DNA of 64,000 bases, taken from positions 1,178,001 to 1,242,000 of the forward strand of contig JAJKFH010002646.1 of the NCBI GenBank assembly GCA_023333565.1, given 5' to 3'. The translations under genes were made by a program, and so were the position numbers. The notes under the pieces were generated by a model. It saw nothing but the letters and a program-made list of their open reading frames with translations. It was not told the origin of the DNA and did not search any database. Shown here piece after piece: positions 42,201-54,200 of the stretch (within the stretch, counting starts at the first letter, position 1; the number at the start of each line of letters is the position of its first letter). Source of the stretch: Puffinus mauretanicus. Lineage: Eukaryota; Chordata; Aves; Procellariiformes; Procellariidae.

Positions 42201-45200
42201 CCTTTTGTCATTAATATACTTGTAAAAGCATTTTTTTGTCTCTCCGACAGCCAGGTTGAGTTCTAGCTGGGCTTTTGCCTTTCTAATTTCCTCTCTGCGA
42301 CCTAACGAGATCCCTGTACTCTTCTTGACTTGCCTGCCCCTTCTTCCACAAGTGATAAACTCTCCTTTTTTCCTGAGTCCCAGCCAGAGCTCCCTTCAGC
42401 CAGGCCGGCGCCTTCCCGCCCGTTCTTCTTCGCACATGGGACAGCCCGCTCCTGGCCTTTAAGACTTCCTTCTTGAAGGCCAGCCTTCCTGGACCCCTTT
42501 GCCCTTCAGGACTGTCTCCCAAGGGACACCAGTGTCCTGAGCAGGCCAAAGTCTGCCCTCGGAAGTCCATGGTAGCGTTTTGCTGGCCCCCTCTTACTTC
42601 ACCAAGTATGAGAATTCTACCATTTCATGGTGCTAAGCCCAAGCCGGCCTCCGACCACCACATCTCCCAGTCCTTCTCTGTTTGAACAGCAGGTCAAGCG
42701 AGGCACCTCCCTGGTGGCTCGCTTACCAGCTCAGGAAGTTATCCTCCACACTCCAGGAACCTCCTCGACTGTTTCCTCTCTGTGTGGTATGCCAGCAGAC
42801 GTCCGGAAGTTAAGTCCCCAGAGAACAAGGGCTAGCGACTGGGACTTCTGCCAGCCTCTGGTAGAATGGTCTGCCTCCTCATCCTGGCTGGTGGTCTATA
42901 ACAGACTCCCAGCAGGATATCTGCCTTGTTGGCCTTCCCCATCCTTACCCACAAGCACTCGACCTCATCATCACTACCATTGAGCTCTAGACAGTCAAGC
43001 ACTCCCTAACATACAGGGCTACCCCACGCCTCTCCTTCGCCTGTCCCTTCTGAAGAGCTTATAGCCATCCATTGCAGCACTCCAATCATCAGACTCATCC
43101 CACCATGTTTCCGTGATGCGACTAAGTCATAGCTACCCTGCACAATGGCCAGCTCCTCCTGTTTGCGCCCATGCTGCGTGCATTGGTATAGAGGCACTTG
43201 AGCTGGGCTGCCGATTTCTCCCCTAGGCTCTTCTCTAGTGAGCCTGGTTTTATCCCCTTCCCCTTCAACCTAGTTTAAAGCCCTCTCATGGGCCGCCAAC
43301 TCATGCAGAATCCTTTTCCCCTGAGACAGCTGAACTCCGTCCCCAGCCCGGTGTAAACCTCCCGTGGTCAAAGAAGCCAAAATTCTGCGAAGGCACCAGC
43401 CCTAAGCGTGTTGATCCGATGGGTTTTCCTGTTCCCTTTCGTGTTCCGCCCTGCCACTGGAGGGTGGGGAAAACACCACCTGTGCTCCGATCCTCCCACC
43501 AGTCCCCCAAGCCCTGAAGTCCCTTTGATCCCGGGACTTCTCTCCGCAACCTCCTCACTGCCAGCCTGTATGCCAGTAGGGTAGTAATCGAGAGCCTGCG
43601 AGACTAGCTCAGAAGGGAATCACCAATGACAATTACCCTCCTTTTTTTCTTAGCGGAGGCAGTCGTAATTTGTTTAAGATTACCACTCTTGAATCAACTC
43701 CTTTAGAGTACCTCTTATTTTGAATATTGTAGTTGCTTAATCTGAACACTTAAAACATAAGTGTTACACTCACGTTGCACGAACTTTATACACGGTAGAC
43801 AAGTTTCACACTGCTGCATGTGTTAAGCGCCATAAAAGTTATGGCAAAACCATGTGTTTCCCTTAATAGGCCTCTAAATACACACACAGGAAACATGTTA
43901 ACAGTAGATTATATGACAGAAGCCATTAGCTTTTTCATGGATTGGCCTTCAGTATATTTGCATTTTTATGGGGCTCTTGAATGTAAGAAAATTCACTGAA
44001 GGGCACCAAGTGTAAGACTCATGTTTAACGAAAAAGGGATAATCAAGTATGACCCCTAAAAACTTCATGCCTTCACTTAAAGGTCCCATTAATTGGAAAA
44101 AGAAATTAGAAGTTAAAAATACTTACTGTAGTATCCATAAAGTACAGTGTCTTCAATTTGTCTTGAAACATTAGCATCAGCCCAGTCCTAGTAATAAAGG
44201 ATAGAAGCATTTAACATCAAATGAAACTGAAGAACACTTCATTCAATAGCATTTTTATAGAACTGAAAAAACTGCTCATATCAAATACTTAAGGAAAAGC
44301 ATTAAGCACCCAGTTTGCCTATTTTAAGTGTTGGAGTTTAAATTAGAGCTAATTCACTTAACAAAGACAATTAACGATTGTGCTGTGTTAACACTGTTGC
44401 CCCTTGTCCTGTCACTACAGGCCCTGGAATGCAGCAAACTGTGCTGCAAAACTGCAGTAGTAGCCCCACTGCTTACACTCACTTTGGCTGTTCACCTCAT
44501 ATTTAAAGTTCTGGTTTTTTTTTTTCAGATTAAGAATCCTTAGTTACCATAGATTATATTGTCAATGCACTATTGAAATAAAATTATTAGTGAGTATCAC
44601 TTCTAGCAGCTAAGAATTTACTGTTGTTCTGTACTTAGTATTTAAGTGGCACTCTAAATACCTATTTTTATGAAACTAATTTTTGTTTTCTACATATCAG
44701 ACAATGCAGCTACTGAGTCTGAAGCTCAGTCTGAACAGTTTTTCAAAGTATTTTGTGAAAGACAACTGGAGGTATGGTTATTCGCAGTTCTAGCCTTTTT
44801 CTCTGGACTCTGAGCACTGCAGTAGACACTAAGCGTCAAAGTCAAGTCCTTGTGGGGACAAAGTTGTCCTCAGGATCAATTTTCTACAAAACTCAACATA
44901 TGATAGGCTTGGAAGCAGTGTGGTACATTAGAAAAAAGCGCACAGACGACTAAGCTGTATGAGTTGCCCAGCCCAGTAGTTGGATGCATGGGATTTAATT
45001 ATATAATTGACACATTTACATCTGCTTTGCAACTCTTCAGAAAATATGCATGTGCAAAGCATTAATGGAAGGACCCAATCAAGTCAAGGATCCACTCATT
45101 TTGAAGTCAATACCTCTCAACCACAAAGCACTAGTTTTATATCAGTAAAGCTGACACTGGGAATTGCTAAAAAAGCAGCCCCAAAATCCCACTTGAGGCT

Positions 45201-48200
45201 GATACCCACATTACTGAATTTCAGTCACAGAAATGGCACCACAAACTAGGGTTTGGGAACACCTTCTAGAAAGAAAAGTCAGATAATCAAAATAAAAATG
45301 TTTTCTAGATGCAACTCAATAGAAAGGGCAAAGTTAAATTTGATAAGCAGAATTTGCTTTGTTAGGACTTTGAATTAGGAAGAAAAATTAATTCTGTCAA
45401 GATGGCCCCTTCTAAGGTATCCACCATCTATTTTTCAAGCATGTAAGTCTAAATATGAGCAGTATATAAAGACGCATTCTTCTGAGAATCTCTTCAGTAC
45501 TTCACTTCCTGTTACTACTCTATTTGGCAACACTACAAGAGAATCACTCATTAAAGAACACAAATACATAGAGCTAGATATAAAAAATGCTACTTCTAAA
45601 AAATTACTAGCTACAGAGCGCTAGCAAAAGTGCAAATGACTGGGCATGAAGGAATAAATTATAGGACAGTTTCTTAAAGGGAAGATTTTACAGACCAGAA
45701 AGAACATCGAGTGGTTTTGGCAACTGCCAAGCATGTTGTGCTAATTCCCACAGTATCTTGATAACAGTGTCTCTTAAGATCATCATAGAATGGTTTGGGT
45801 TGGAAGGGACCTTCAAAGATTATCTAGTCCAACCTCCCTGGCATGGACAGGGACACCTTTCACTAGATCAGGTTGCTCAAAGCCCCATCCCACCTGATCT
45901 TGAACGCTTCTAGTGATGGGGCATCCACAACTCCTCTGGGTAACCTCTTTCAGAGTCTCAGCACCCTCACCATAAAAAAAAAAATTTCTTCTTTACATCC
46001 AATCTAAGTCTACCCTCTTTCAGTTTAAAACTGTTGCCCCTTGTCCTGTCACTACAGGCCCTGGTCAAAAGTGTTTCTCCATCTTTCTTGTAAGCCCTCT
46101 TTGTATACTGCAAGGCTGCAATAAGGTCTCCCTCGAGCCTTCTCTTCTCCAGGCTGAACAAAGACAACTCTCTCAGCCTTTCCTCACATGAGAGATGTTC
46201 CACCTCTCTGATCATTTTTGTGGCCCTCCTCTAACAGCTCCACGTCTTTCTTGTACTGTGGGCAACAGAGCTGGACACTGTACGCAGTGCGCACAGCATT
46301 TCTGTAACAGAATAGCTATGACTAAACTTCATATATACAGATGCAACAGAACTTAAACATAAGAATGGCAAATAGCTTTTTATTATGCTCAGTTGTAGCT
46401 TACAAACTTTTATTTTTATTAGTTATCCACCCAGTTAAAGTCATCATCTCCTTTTTCAGAAGTATAAGCCTTTACTTTTTAGTTTGACCAAGACTTGAAT
46501 TACATGAATTTTCAAGTTAGCTTCAGAACAATAGTACCCTAAACCAGGTATTAGAAAAAAGTTATTGGATTACTTGATACTATGCACAGTAGCAGAGCTT
46601 AGACACTAACTGTATGCCAGTCTTAGTTTCTGGCCTAAGCACTCAAGCTCTTTACATAATACCAAAGGGCAGACCGTTTTCCTGAAGTTTCTATCCAAAG
46701 AGTCACATGTTGATCAAGAAGCCATAATTCTTAACAGCAGTTAGTAGAATAATATATCTCAAATCTTACCACAGAACTGCAGGAAACCCATCCATGTGTG
46801 TTAGGATTTAGATCCTACAACTCCCCAAATGTAACAGCATTGATATCCTTTATTTGAACAAGAGCAAAAGTTGACCTTTTTCAGATCTGCATTACTACGT
46901 TACTGGGGGAACTGTTCAGAGAATGGATGTGAAAATACAACTCTAGCTATGTTGGTAACTGTACCCAACCAGAAGGCTGAAGTCAGGTTCTTGCCCCCAT
47001 CCCTTTTTTCTTCTCTTCGAAAGGAACTATTGGTTTAAGGAAGCTAAATGTTTTGTAACTTGATCATTGGCAGCCAAACTCAGGGATTGAATCCAGAGGT
47101 CCAAGTCTGCCTGTACAGCTTACACGTATTCCAGAATTGTTCAAGCCTTGTGGGATCCACTCTATATGTAGTCAAGATCAAGAAAGTAGTTATGCAGAAG
47201 CAAAATTCTTCAAAAGCTAGCGATTTTGGAGACACACCAATATAATTGAATTGGTGAGAAAAGAAAAGATCCAGTACTGTCAAAACTCCTTTCAATTTCT
47301 ATGCATAGGCTTTTTCCAAACTGGTAAGCTAAAGCCTTTTCAGTTGTTGTAAAGATGCATGCACTAATACAGAATGTATGAAAAATGCAAGTGAGCATAC
47401 TCCTTAAAGACTGCACACGATTAAGACTTAAACAAGTTTAACACTCGCTTTATCAGTTCTCTGAGAACTGCCTAAACTCTCACAGAATATGGGCTTGATG
47501 ACATACATAAACACTTCATTTTTCTATTATCTCAGAAAATCAGCACCACTTTCCTTCATCTTACTAAATTAAGACTTCCAGTAGGCCACTTTACATTAAG
47601 CTTTTAAAGTTCACCACCTGAAATAAATTAGATTATCATCCAAGTGGAATTTGAGTAGAAAAGTATACATGCATTTTGGTATCTAATCAACAAAAAGAAA
47701 GGATAAAAAAATGTTTTAGCAGAAGGGACAGGAGCAACACCTTAAGTGTCTGTCAGGTACACAATAAACCCAATCTTTGAAGGTTGTCAGGCTCAAGCCC
47801 AACAGTGTTTCAACTGAAAAATTTCTAGGCATTTGTATGAAAATACACCACGAAAAAATTTGATCATAATAAGTTAAGAATACATACACAGAATATTAAA
47901 GTGTTTAATTTGCCTAGTGTTAAAAATTAAGGAAATGCATTGCTTTAATTGCAAGACTGAACTGAACAGGTGGCACTATTTACTTTCAAGTAAGTATTTG
48001 GAAGAGGTCTCTCCTATGAGCAATGGAGACATTCAAAACCCAATCAAGAATAAGCAAGAAAAGCAACAGTAAGACCCGAAGTTTAAGGGGCACACTTCCT
48101 TCTTTACAGGAAGAGGTAGCTAGTAATTAAGATACAACAGGGCTTAACTGCCAAAAATCTGCTTCTCGTCCAACTCCAGAAAAGCATTAATAACATTTAT

Positions 48201-51200
48201 TACAGGATACAATGTTTTAAAGTTCTACATCTGTAATACCTTTCCTTTTTGCTGTTCAAATTCAGTTGTGTACAGGACCACAGTAATATACTAGGAAACG
48301 TACATTACAGCATATTAAAATATTGAGATGTCGTCTTACATTAAAAGATGTTAAGATGCAAAGATGTGTGCATTTCACCATTCTGTACATATGCCTGAAC
48401 TTACAAACTTTCCATTATTCTGCACAAGAAGAATCTTAATGCAAGCCAATTTAATAGTATATCATATCTATTATGTCAGCTTTCAGTCAGCTGCTGAAGC
48501 CCCACATTTACACAAACTAAGGAGGTAGAAATCCATATTCTTACTGGCAAATTACCCATATGCACATATCATCAGCAACTCAAAAGCAGTAACCAGTTCA
48601 TCTGGGCTGTTTCAAAAGCTAGTGACAGCAGCACTATCTTGTCAAAAGCAAGAAGCACTGCTACCTAGTGAGTGTCAGAGCTCTGACATTCTCAGCAGCA
48701 GCGCTGATATATCAAGTTGACAGGTATATGAATTTACTGGACGAGCACACCCAGGACTCAGCTGAGAACTTATCTGGACAGCCTCTAGATCTTGTCTGTT
48801 TTCTTCTCCATCCATTATGGCCCAAGCTTATAATATATATAGCAAATACATTAGAAGCACAATAGATTAGGAAGGTGAGAATTCGTTACTGCCTTCAACA
48901 GCAGTTTAAGATGCGAAAATGTGACCACAAATTCTCTTAACACCTGCAGAATTCAGGCACTCTGCACTGTTCTGCTGTACTTCATTCTGCTCCATGCAGT
49001 TTAGCAAGCATAGATCATATCACCTTTAAAATACCTGTGACAATGCACTGTATCGATAGATAAGGGAATCAACAAATTGCAAGGATATGTGCAACAAGTA
49101 TGATGGCCTACATCAAGCTATTACTCTTAAGTATTCCTTAACACAAGCCATGTTGAAGGATTCAGGAAATTTGAACACAGTTACAAGTGTAAAAAGTAAA
49201 TAGATTAGTAAAGTGTTGCTACGTAAATAAGGATATTAAAAAAGGCAGTTTAAGACACTTCCAGCTTATCTAAATGCTAAAAGCAAAGCAAAGCTCCCTC
49301 AAAAGATTCATTTTATAATTACATTCATAGAAAATTAGTTATGAAGAACACTTGCTTTCCCCAGTAATCATTGACCAGAGTCTTCCTTCTCCCAGCAACC
49401 GTGTCCAGTTAGTGACTTATGTTAACATATTTCAACAAAACAGTACTATTCAAACTGTACAGATTGCTTTTGTTTGGGGAAGTTATCTGACAAGCTAATC
49501 TGACATTTTTGATCTTACCCACTTTTTGGTGAGGGAATGGCCATGAATTTCATTCTTCTGTCCCTGTTGAAGGGGACACTTCTACTGTCACTGCTGGATC
49601 CTGCAAGAATTTCATGAGTACCCAGTGAAGATAGCTCCCATTCTCCGCAAACGGGAGCTCCTAATAGAGCTTAAAGGGGTGTAACATTCCAGGTTTCAGT
49701 ATTTGTGATGTTTCATCAAATGTAGATAAAGCCATCATTCTGCTGATTAGCCTCTCCCAAAGCTTAGCTAACAAAAGGAAGATACAATATCAAAGACTGG
49801 GGAGTGGGTCATAGCATGGTTCAATATAAACAAATTTCATATCCAGGTCTCAGATCTTCCAGCCTGTTACCTCCAAAATGGGACAGAGCCAGGATTTTGA
49901 CTGCCAGATGGAGAGTAATATCCATAAACACACATATCTCAGCCAGTATCTGGCTACCATGAGTATTTTGGCCAAGTATTATTACTTCACAAGTAGAAAT
50001 TCCTACTCAGGACAGGAAGTATGGTCTCAGTTGATAATGATTTCTCAGCTAACACCTTTCTAGAATTAAAAAAATCTGACATTTCTAGTGGTTCTGTATT
50101 CTGAGCAGCTACGTAATGAGTATCCCCCAAGATGCAAAAAAGCTTAATACAATGGTCTGCAAAAAGGATCTCCCATTAAACAGATGCTATTCCTTGAATC
50201 ATTAAGGAAACAACTGGCTTTTAACAGCTCAGGCAGACACCCAAGGTTTGTGAGGTGTTCAGTCTAACCGGACTGAAAGAAATGCCACTGGCTTTTAACT
50301 TCATAAAGTAGGAAGAATCCATACATTTCAAAAAGAAAAGTTCTCATCACCTCCCCTGCCTTCTGCTGCATCAACAATAGAATAAAAAAGACAGCATGGT
50401 GATAAGGTCCTTGCTTCAAGCAGTCTTCCTGCTGCAAGACAGCATCAGCTATGTTTTAAACATTTATGAGACTTGTAGGTCAGACCCAGAGGTCTTGGGT
50501 TTCAGCAGCAACCTTAAGTCTTTAAGCTAGGGTGAGGTTTTCTGTTCCTAAGTGCTTGTTATACATCAAACAAGCTTTCAGATTAAACAGATCAGATCCA
50601 GCTGGATGTATCTGAAGTCCATTGCACAAACTAAAGCACTGTCAATGCAAATAGTCAAAACCTTCAAGATAAAAGTGGTGCTGGATGAATATTATTAGGA
50701 CTTTGCTTACAAGGTAACACTCAAGTTCTTCTGATTAGTACTAGAGCCAAAAGCCTGCTTTCCTACTTAACAGCACTATGAATCAAAGAAATCCCAGCCT
50801 CCAGAAAAGGTGGTGTTGCAATGATTTCTATTGTACATAGGAATAATGACCACTCAAGTCCATGCACCACTGCTCCTTTCCTAAAGGACTACACAACTAC
50901 TGTGCGAAACCTTCTAACACCAAAACTGCTCAATTCACTCACTATAAAAGCTTTAAGATAATATTTGATAAGTCTCACAAAATATGGTGAGAGACACCAA
51001 TAGGTACCAAATGCCACAAGCCACTTGTTTATAGTAAAGAATATCTTGTCTTAATTGAAAGACGTATAAACAGTACATTAAGTTTAACAGTCCTGTCAAA
51101 ATGGACAAAACCTCAAGGTTAACAAAGGCTGACGAAAGTACCGTATATGGCCCTTGTCAAGGAAGACACCTCGGAACACACAATGGAAAGGGCTACACAA

Positions 51201-54200
51201 CACTGTTTTAAGTGAATTCATCCAGAAAGCAACATCATTTTGACAGCCTTCAGAGAAGGGTAGTCTGCCTGGGTACTACACTTCAGACAATTAAGCCAAT
51301 CCTTGTAGCCAGGACACATACCTTCACTTGCCACCGAACACACAATTCAAAATGAGAACTTTGAACTATCAGATTATGCCTCAAATTTAACTTCAGCTGT
51401 TAGTATAACATGCTTCTCCCCAAGTTTGCTACAAGTTTGTTCACAGAAAAACCTCAAGAATATCTACAAGTTGATAGTAGAGTCACATGCATTAAAAATG
51501 AACTGAAAGTCCACATATAGTACCTCTTCCTTGTAAGCTGAACATCCTTGACTTTCTCCTCTCTCTTACACCGATATTAAGAATTATAGTTAAGGTAATT
51601 AACTGTAGGGGAGGTAGAGGAAAAGAGTATGTACAGCAAAAAAAATTGTTTACCTAGGATCTGGATAACTGCTACTACTCTTTTGGCATAAGCTCTGAAA
51701 TCATCCAGTTGGAAGGTTTTTTGAAGAACTAATGATTTATCTACTGAGAATATTATCCACATCTGCTACCTGGATCTGCCTCAAAAATTCACTAAGAAAG
51801 AGAACCTGGTGAAGACTTAACTCACTCTGGCCATTCAAAACAACAAAGGATTCTTGCCAGAGTCATAGTCCTTCAGACCCCAGCATCAGATATAAGGCCT
51901 TGGAGGTGCTGGGTCTGAAAGAATGGTCCAGAGGAACAGCAGTAGTCTCTTGGAAATATTCTGAACCCAATCCGATCTGTCCTACTTGTGAAGCAGTAGC
52001 AGAAAAGAAGCACATGTCACTCAGGACAGTGTTAAAAGCTTTAACACTTCATGAAGATCTCACATTAAGATGCTGTCAAGCTCCTAACTTGACACTACTC
52101 CTAAACTGAAATTAGCAAATCAATAAAAGCTATGTATTTACATACAGGTTGGTATGCTCTGACTGACTTCAGATCCATTCAACTTTATCAGGAAGGCCAT
52201 GTTAATACTTCATGTCACAATTTCAAGACTTGTGTTGGATCAAATGTATTACTATCAGAAGATCTCATGCTACTACTGCAAAACTAGAAACTTATTCAGC
52301 TGAGCCTTAAAAGAGAAGAAAGAATTCTTCTGCAAGGCAGTATGAAGCAATTTTATTACAACAGGCCATCAGCAGCATCGACAAACATTAGGAACTAAGC
52401 AGGACCAAGAAGCCTCAGAAGCATAGGCAAAAGGTACTTTGAAGAAAGAAAAGCTTTACCACAAGCATAAAAGCTTGCTTTCAGGTACAGTTTTTAAACA
52501 GAATCTACCCACGCCATCATATCGTAGCATATCGTGGCCATTAGCAAAGAAATCTAGCTCAAGAAAAACAGTATTTTAAGTACAGTAATTTTTCTTCTAT
52601 TAGTCGTACTTCCTTAATTAAGACTGTAGTGACTTCATAACCACATTTTGCCTCCTATTCTCCTCACAAATTTGTTTCTCAAATCAGGGAATGCATACAT
52701 TAACAAAACAGGTCTCCTTTGCAACAGGAAATTCTGCTTAGTCCCCAGACGTGCATTTTTCAGCTGGGCCTAGTTACATCATTGTTACTTCTCCAGCTAG
52801 TCAGGCTCAATTATTTCTTAATACTCAGTATCATCCTCATTGAACTGCTAGTATCATGACATACGGAAGGTCTCTTCCATCTTTTATATCCATTTTAATT
52901 CTGAACAAACAAGGTCTGAAGACACAAACTTTTAACAATAACATTAAACAATAGCTAAATTTATTCTGTATTACCACTGAGCGATAAACACGACAAAAAT
53001 CACATCACAGCTCAATTCTGAAGGCTTCTTTTGACTTGCATTTACATGAGCACCAGACAAAAGGTACTGTACTGGCTGCAAGCTAGTTCTGAAACATTAT
53101 CAAGGATCTGGCAGGACCTAGGTTTTCCTTTGGAAGTAGGGCTGGAAGGGAATACAGTCTTTAAGTCTAGTGTGCAGGCATTTACCATCTGCTAACTCTC
53201 TCATTTGTTTCAGGATCATCTCTTTTACTATAGATGCAGGTAGGCTCCAAACTAAACTAAGCTGTTATTGAAATTATTAATATGCTCCAATATGACCTGT
53301 TCTTAATGGTAGTGTCCTCACAAAGACACTGGGTCACTACCTTCAAGAACCCTCCTTGAAAATTAAAAAGGCCAATGCTTTAAGCATTGGGAAGAACTCT
53401 TACTTACAGTAATGCTTAGAGCAGACTACAGTGAGTACTCATCTCTTTAAGAACTCATTTTGCACAGCAACCCCCTACAGTTTAAGTTTATAAAAACAGT
53501 AGTTCAGTTAAGGCAGTATCAGCCAAGAGAGATACTACTGTATTCCCTTCCCCCAAGGGCTTTTCCAGATTTCCCTCTAAAAAAAGTGCTTATTAACTCA
53601 GGCTCTACATTATAGGTAGATTAACACAGTAAATCTTTGTAAGTCTTAGTGTTTCAGTACCAGAATAAGAGAATGCTGGCAAAAAAAAGACAATCAAAAT
53701 AATCTTAAACTGCAAATGGGCAATACAGTCTGGTTTTGAACAAAAGGGCAACAAATTCCGTTCTATAATGTCCTATTATGAGGTACTAAAAAGCAACGTT
53801 TAAGAGATTTATTTATATCTTCAGTATGGTATATGCACTCCTTTTAGCACAATAGAAGGAATGAGTGTTTGGAAATGAGTAGAATACCAAAAATAAATAT
53901 TAGAAGTGAAAACTGAAATACAGTTCAAATAAACAGAGCTCAGTGTTGCATTCACAGTACTAGTTCCCAGCTTTCCAAAGAACTCTGGCACTAGAACAGG
54001 TATTAGCATTGGTTTTAAACACTTTGACAACCCAAGAACATCCTCTTTCAACACAAGTGCTTCTTTTGAAGAGGCAATTAACATTTTTAAAAGTCCATAC
54101 CTTAAATGTACCATTTTGATTTTTCATATATGAAACCAAAAAGATGTCCACTGGTAGTAGTGCTGATGAGATAAGAGCAACTGCCAACGCAAAGATAGCT

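Larger units (their letters stand above)
27596..44126 (-). other. LMBRD1 intron 3 (repeat-rich, 16.5 kb)
   Basis: This is the largest intron in the window and the place where repeats concentrate: two plus-strand CR1 copies (32.3-32.9 and 33.1-33.9 kb), the CpG-dense minisatellite (34.9-38.0 kb) and a 3.1-kb minus-strand CR1 (40.5-43.7 kb). The 27.6-32.2 kb and 38.0-40.5 kb stretches look like ordinary unique AT-rich intron. Confidence 0.9.
44188..54100 (-). other. LMBRD1 intron 2
   Basis: This 9.9-kb AT-rich intron holds a minus-strand CR1 at 45.8-46.3 kb and a short CR1 scrap at about 44.39-44.44 kb. From 46.4 to 54.1 kb I see no gene, RNA or recognisable mobile element. Confidence 0.9.
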
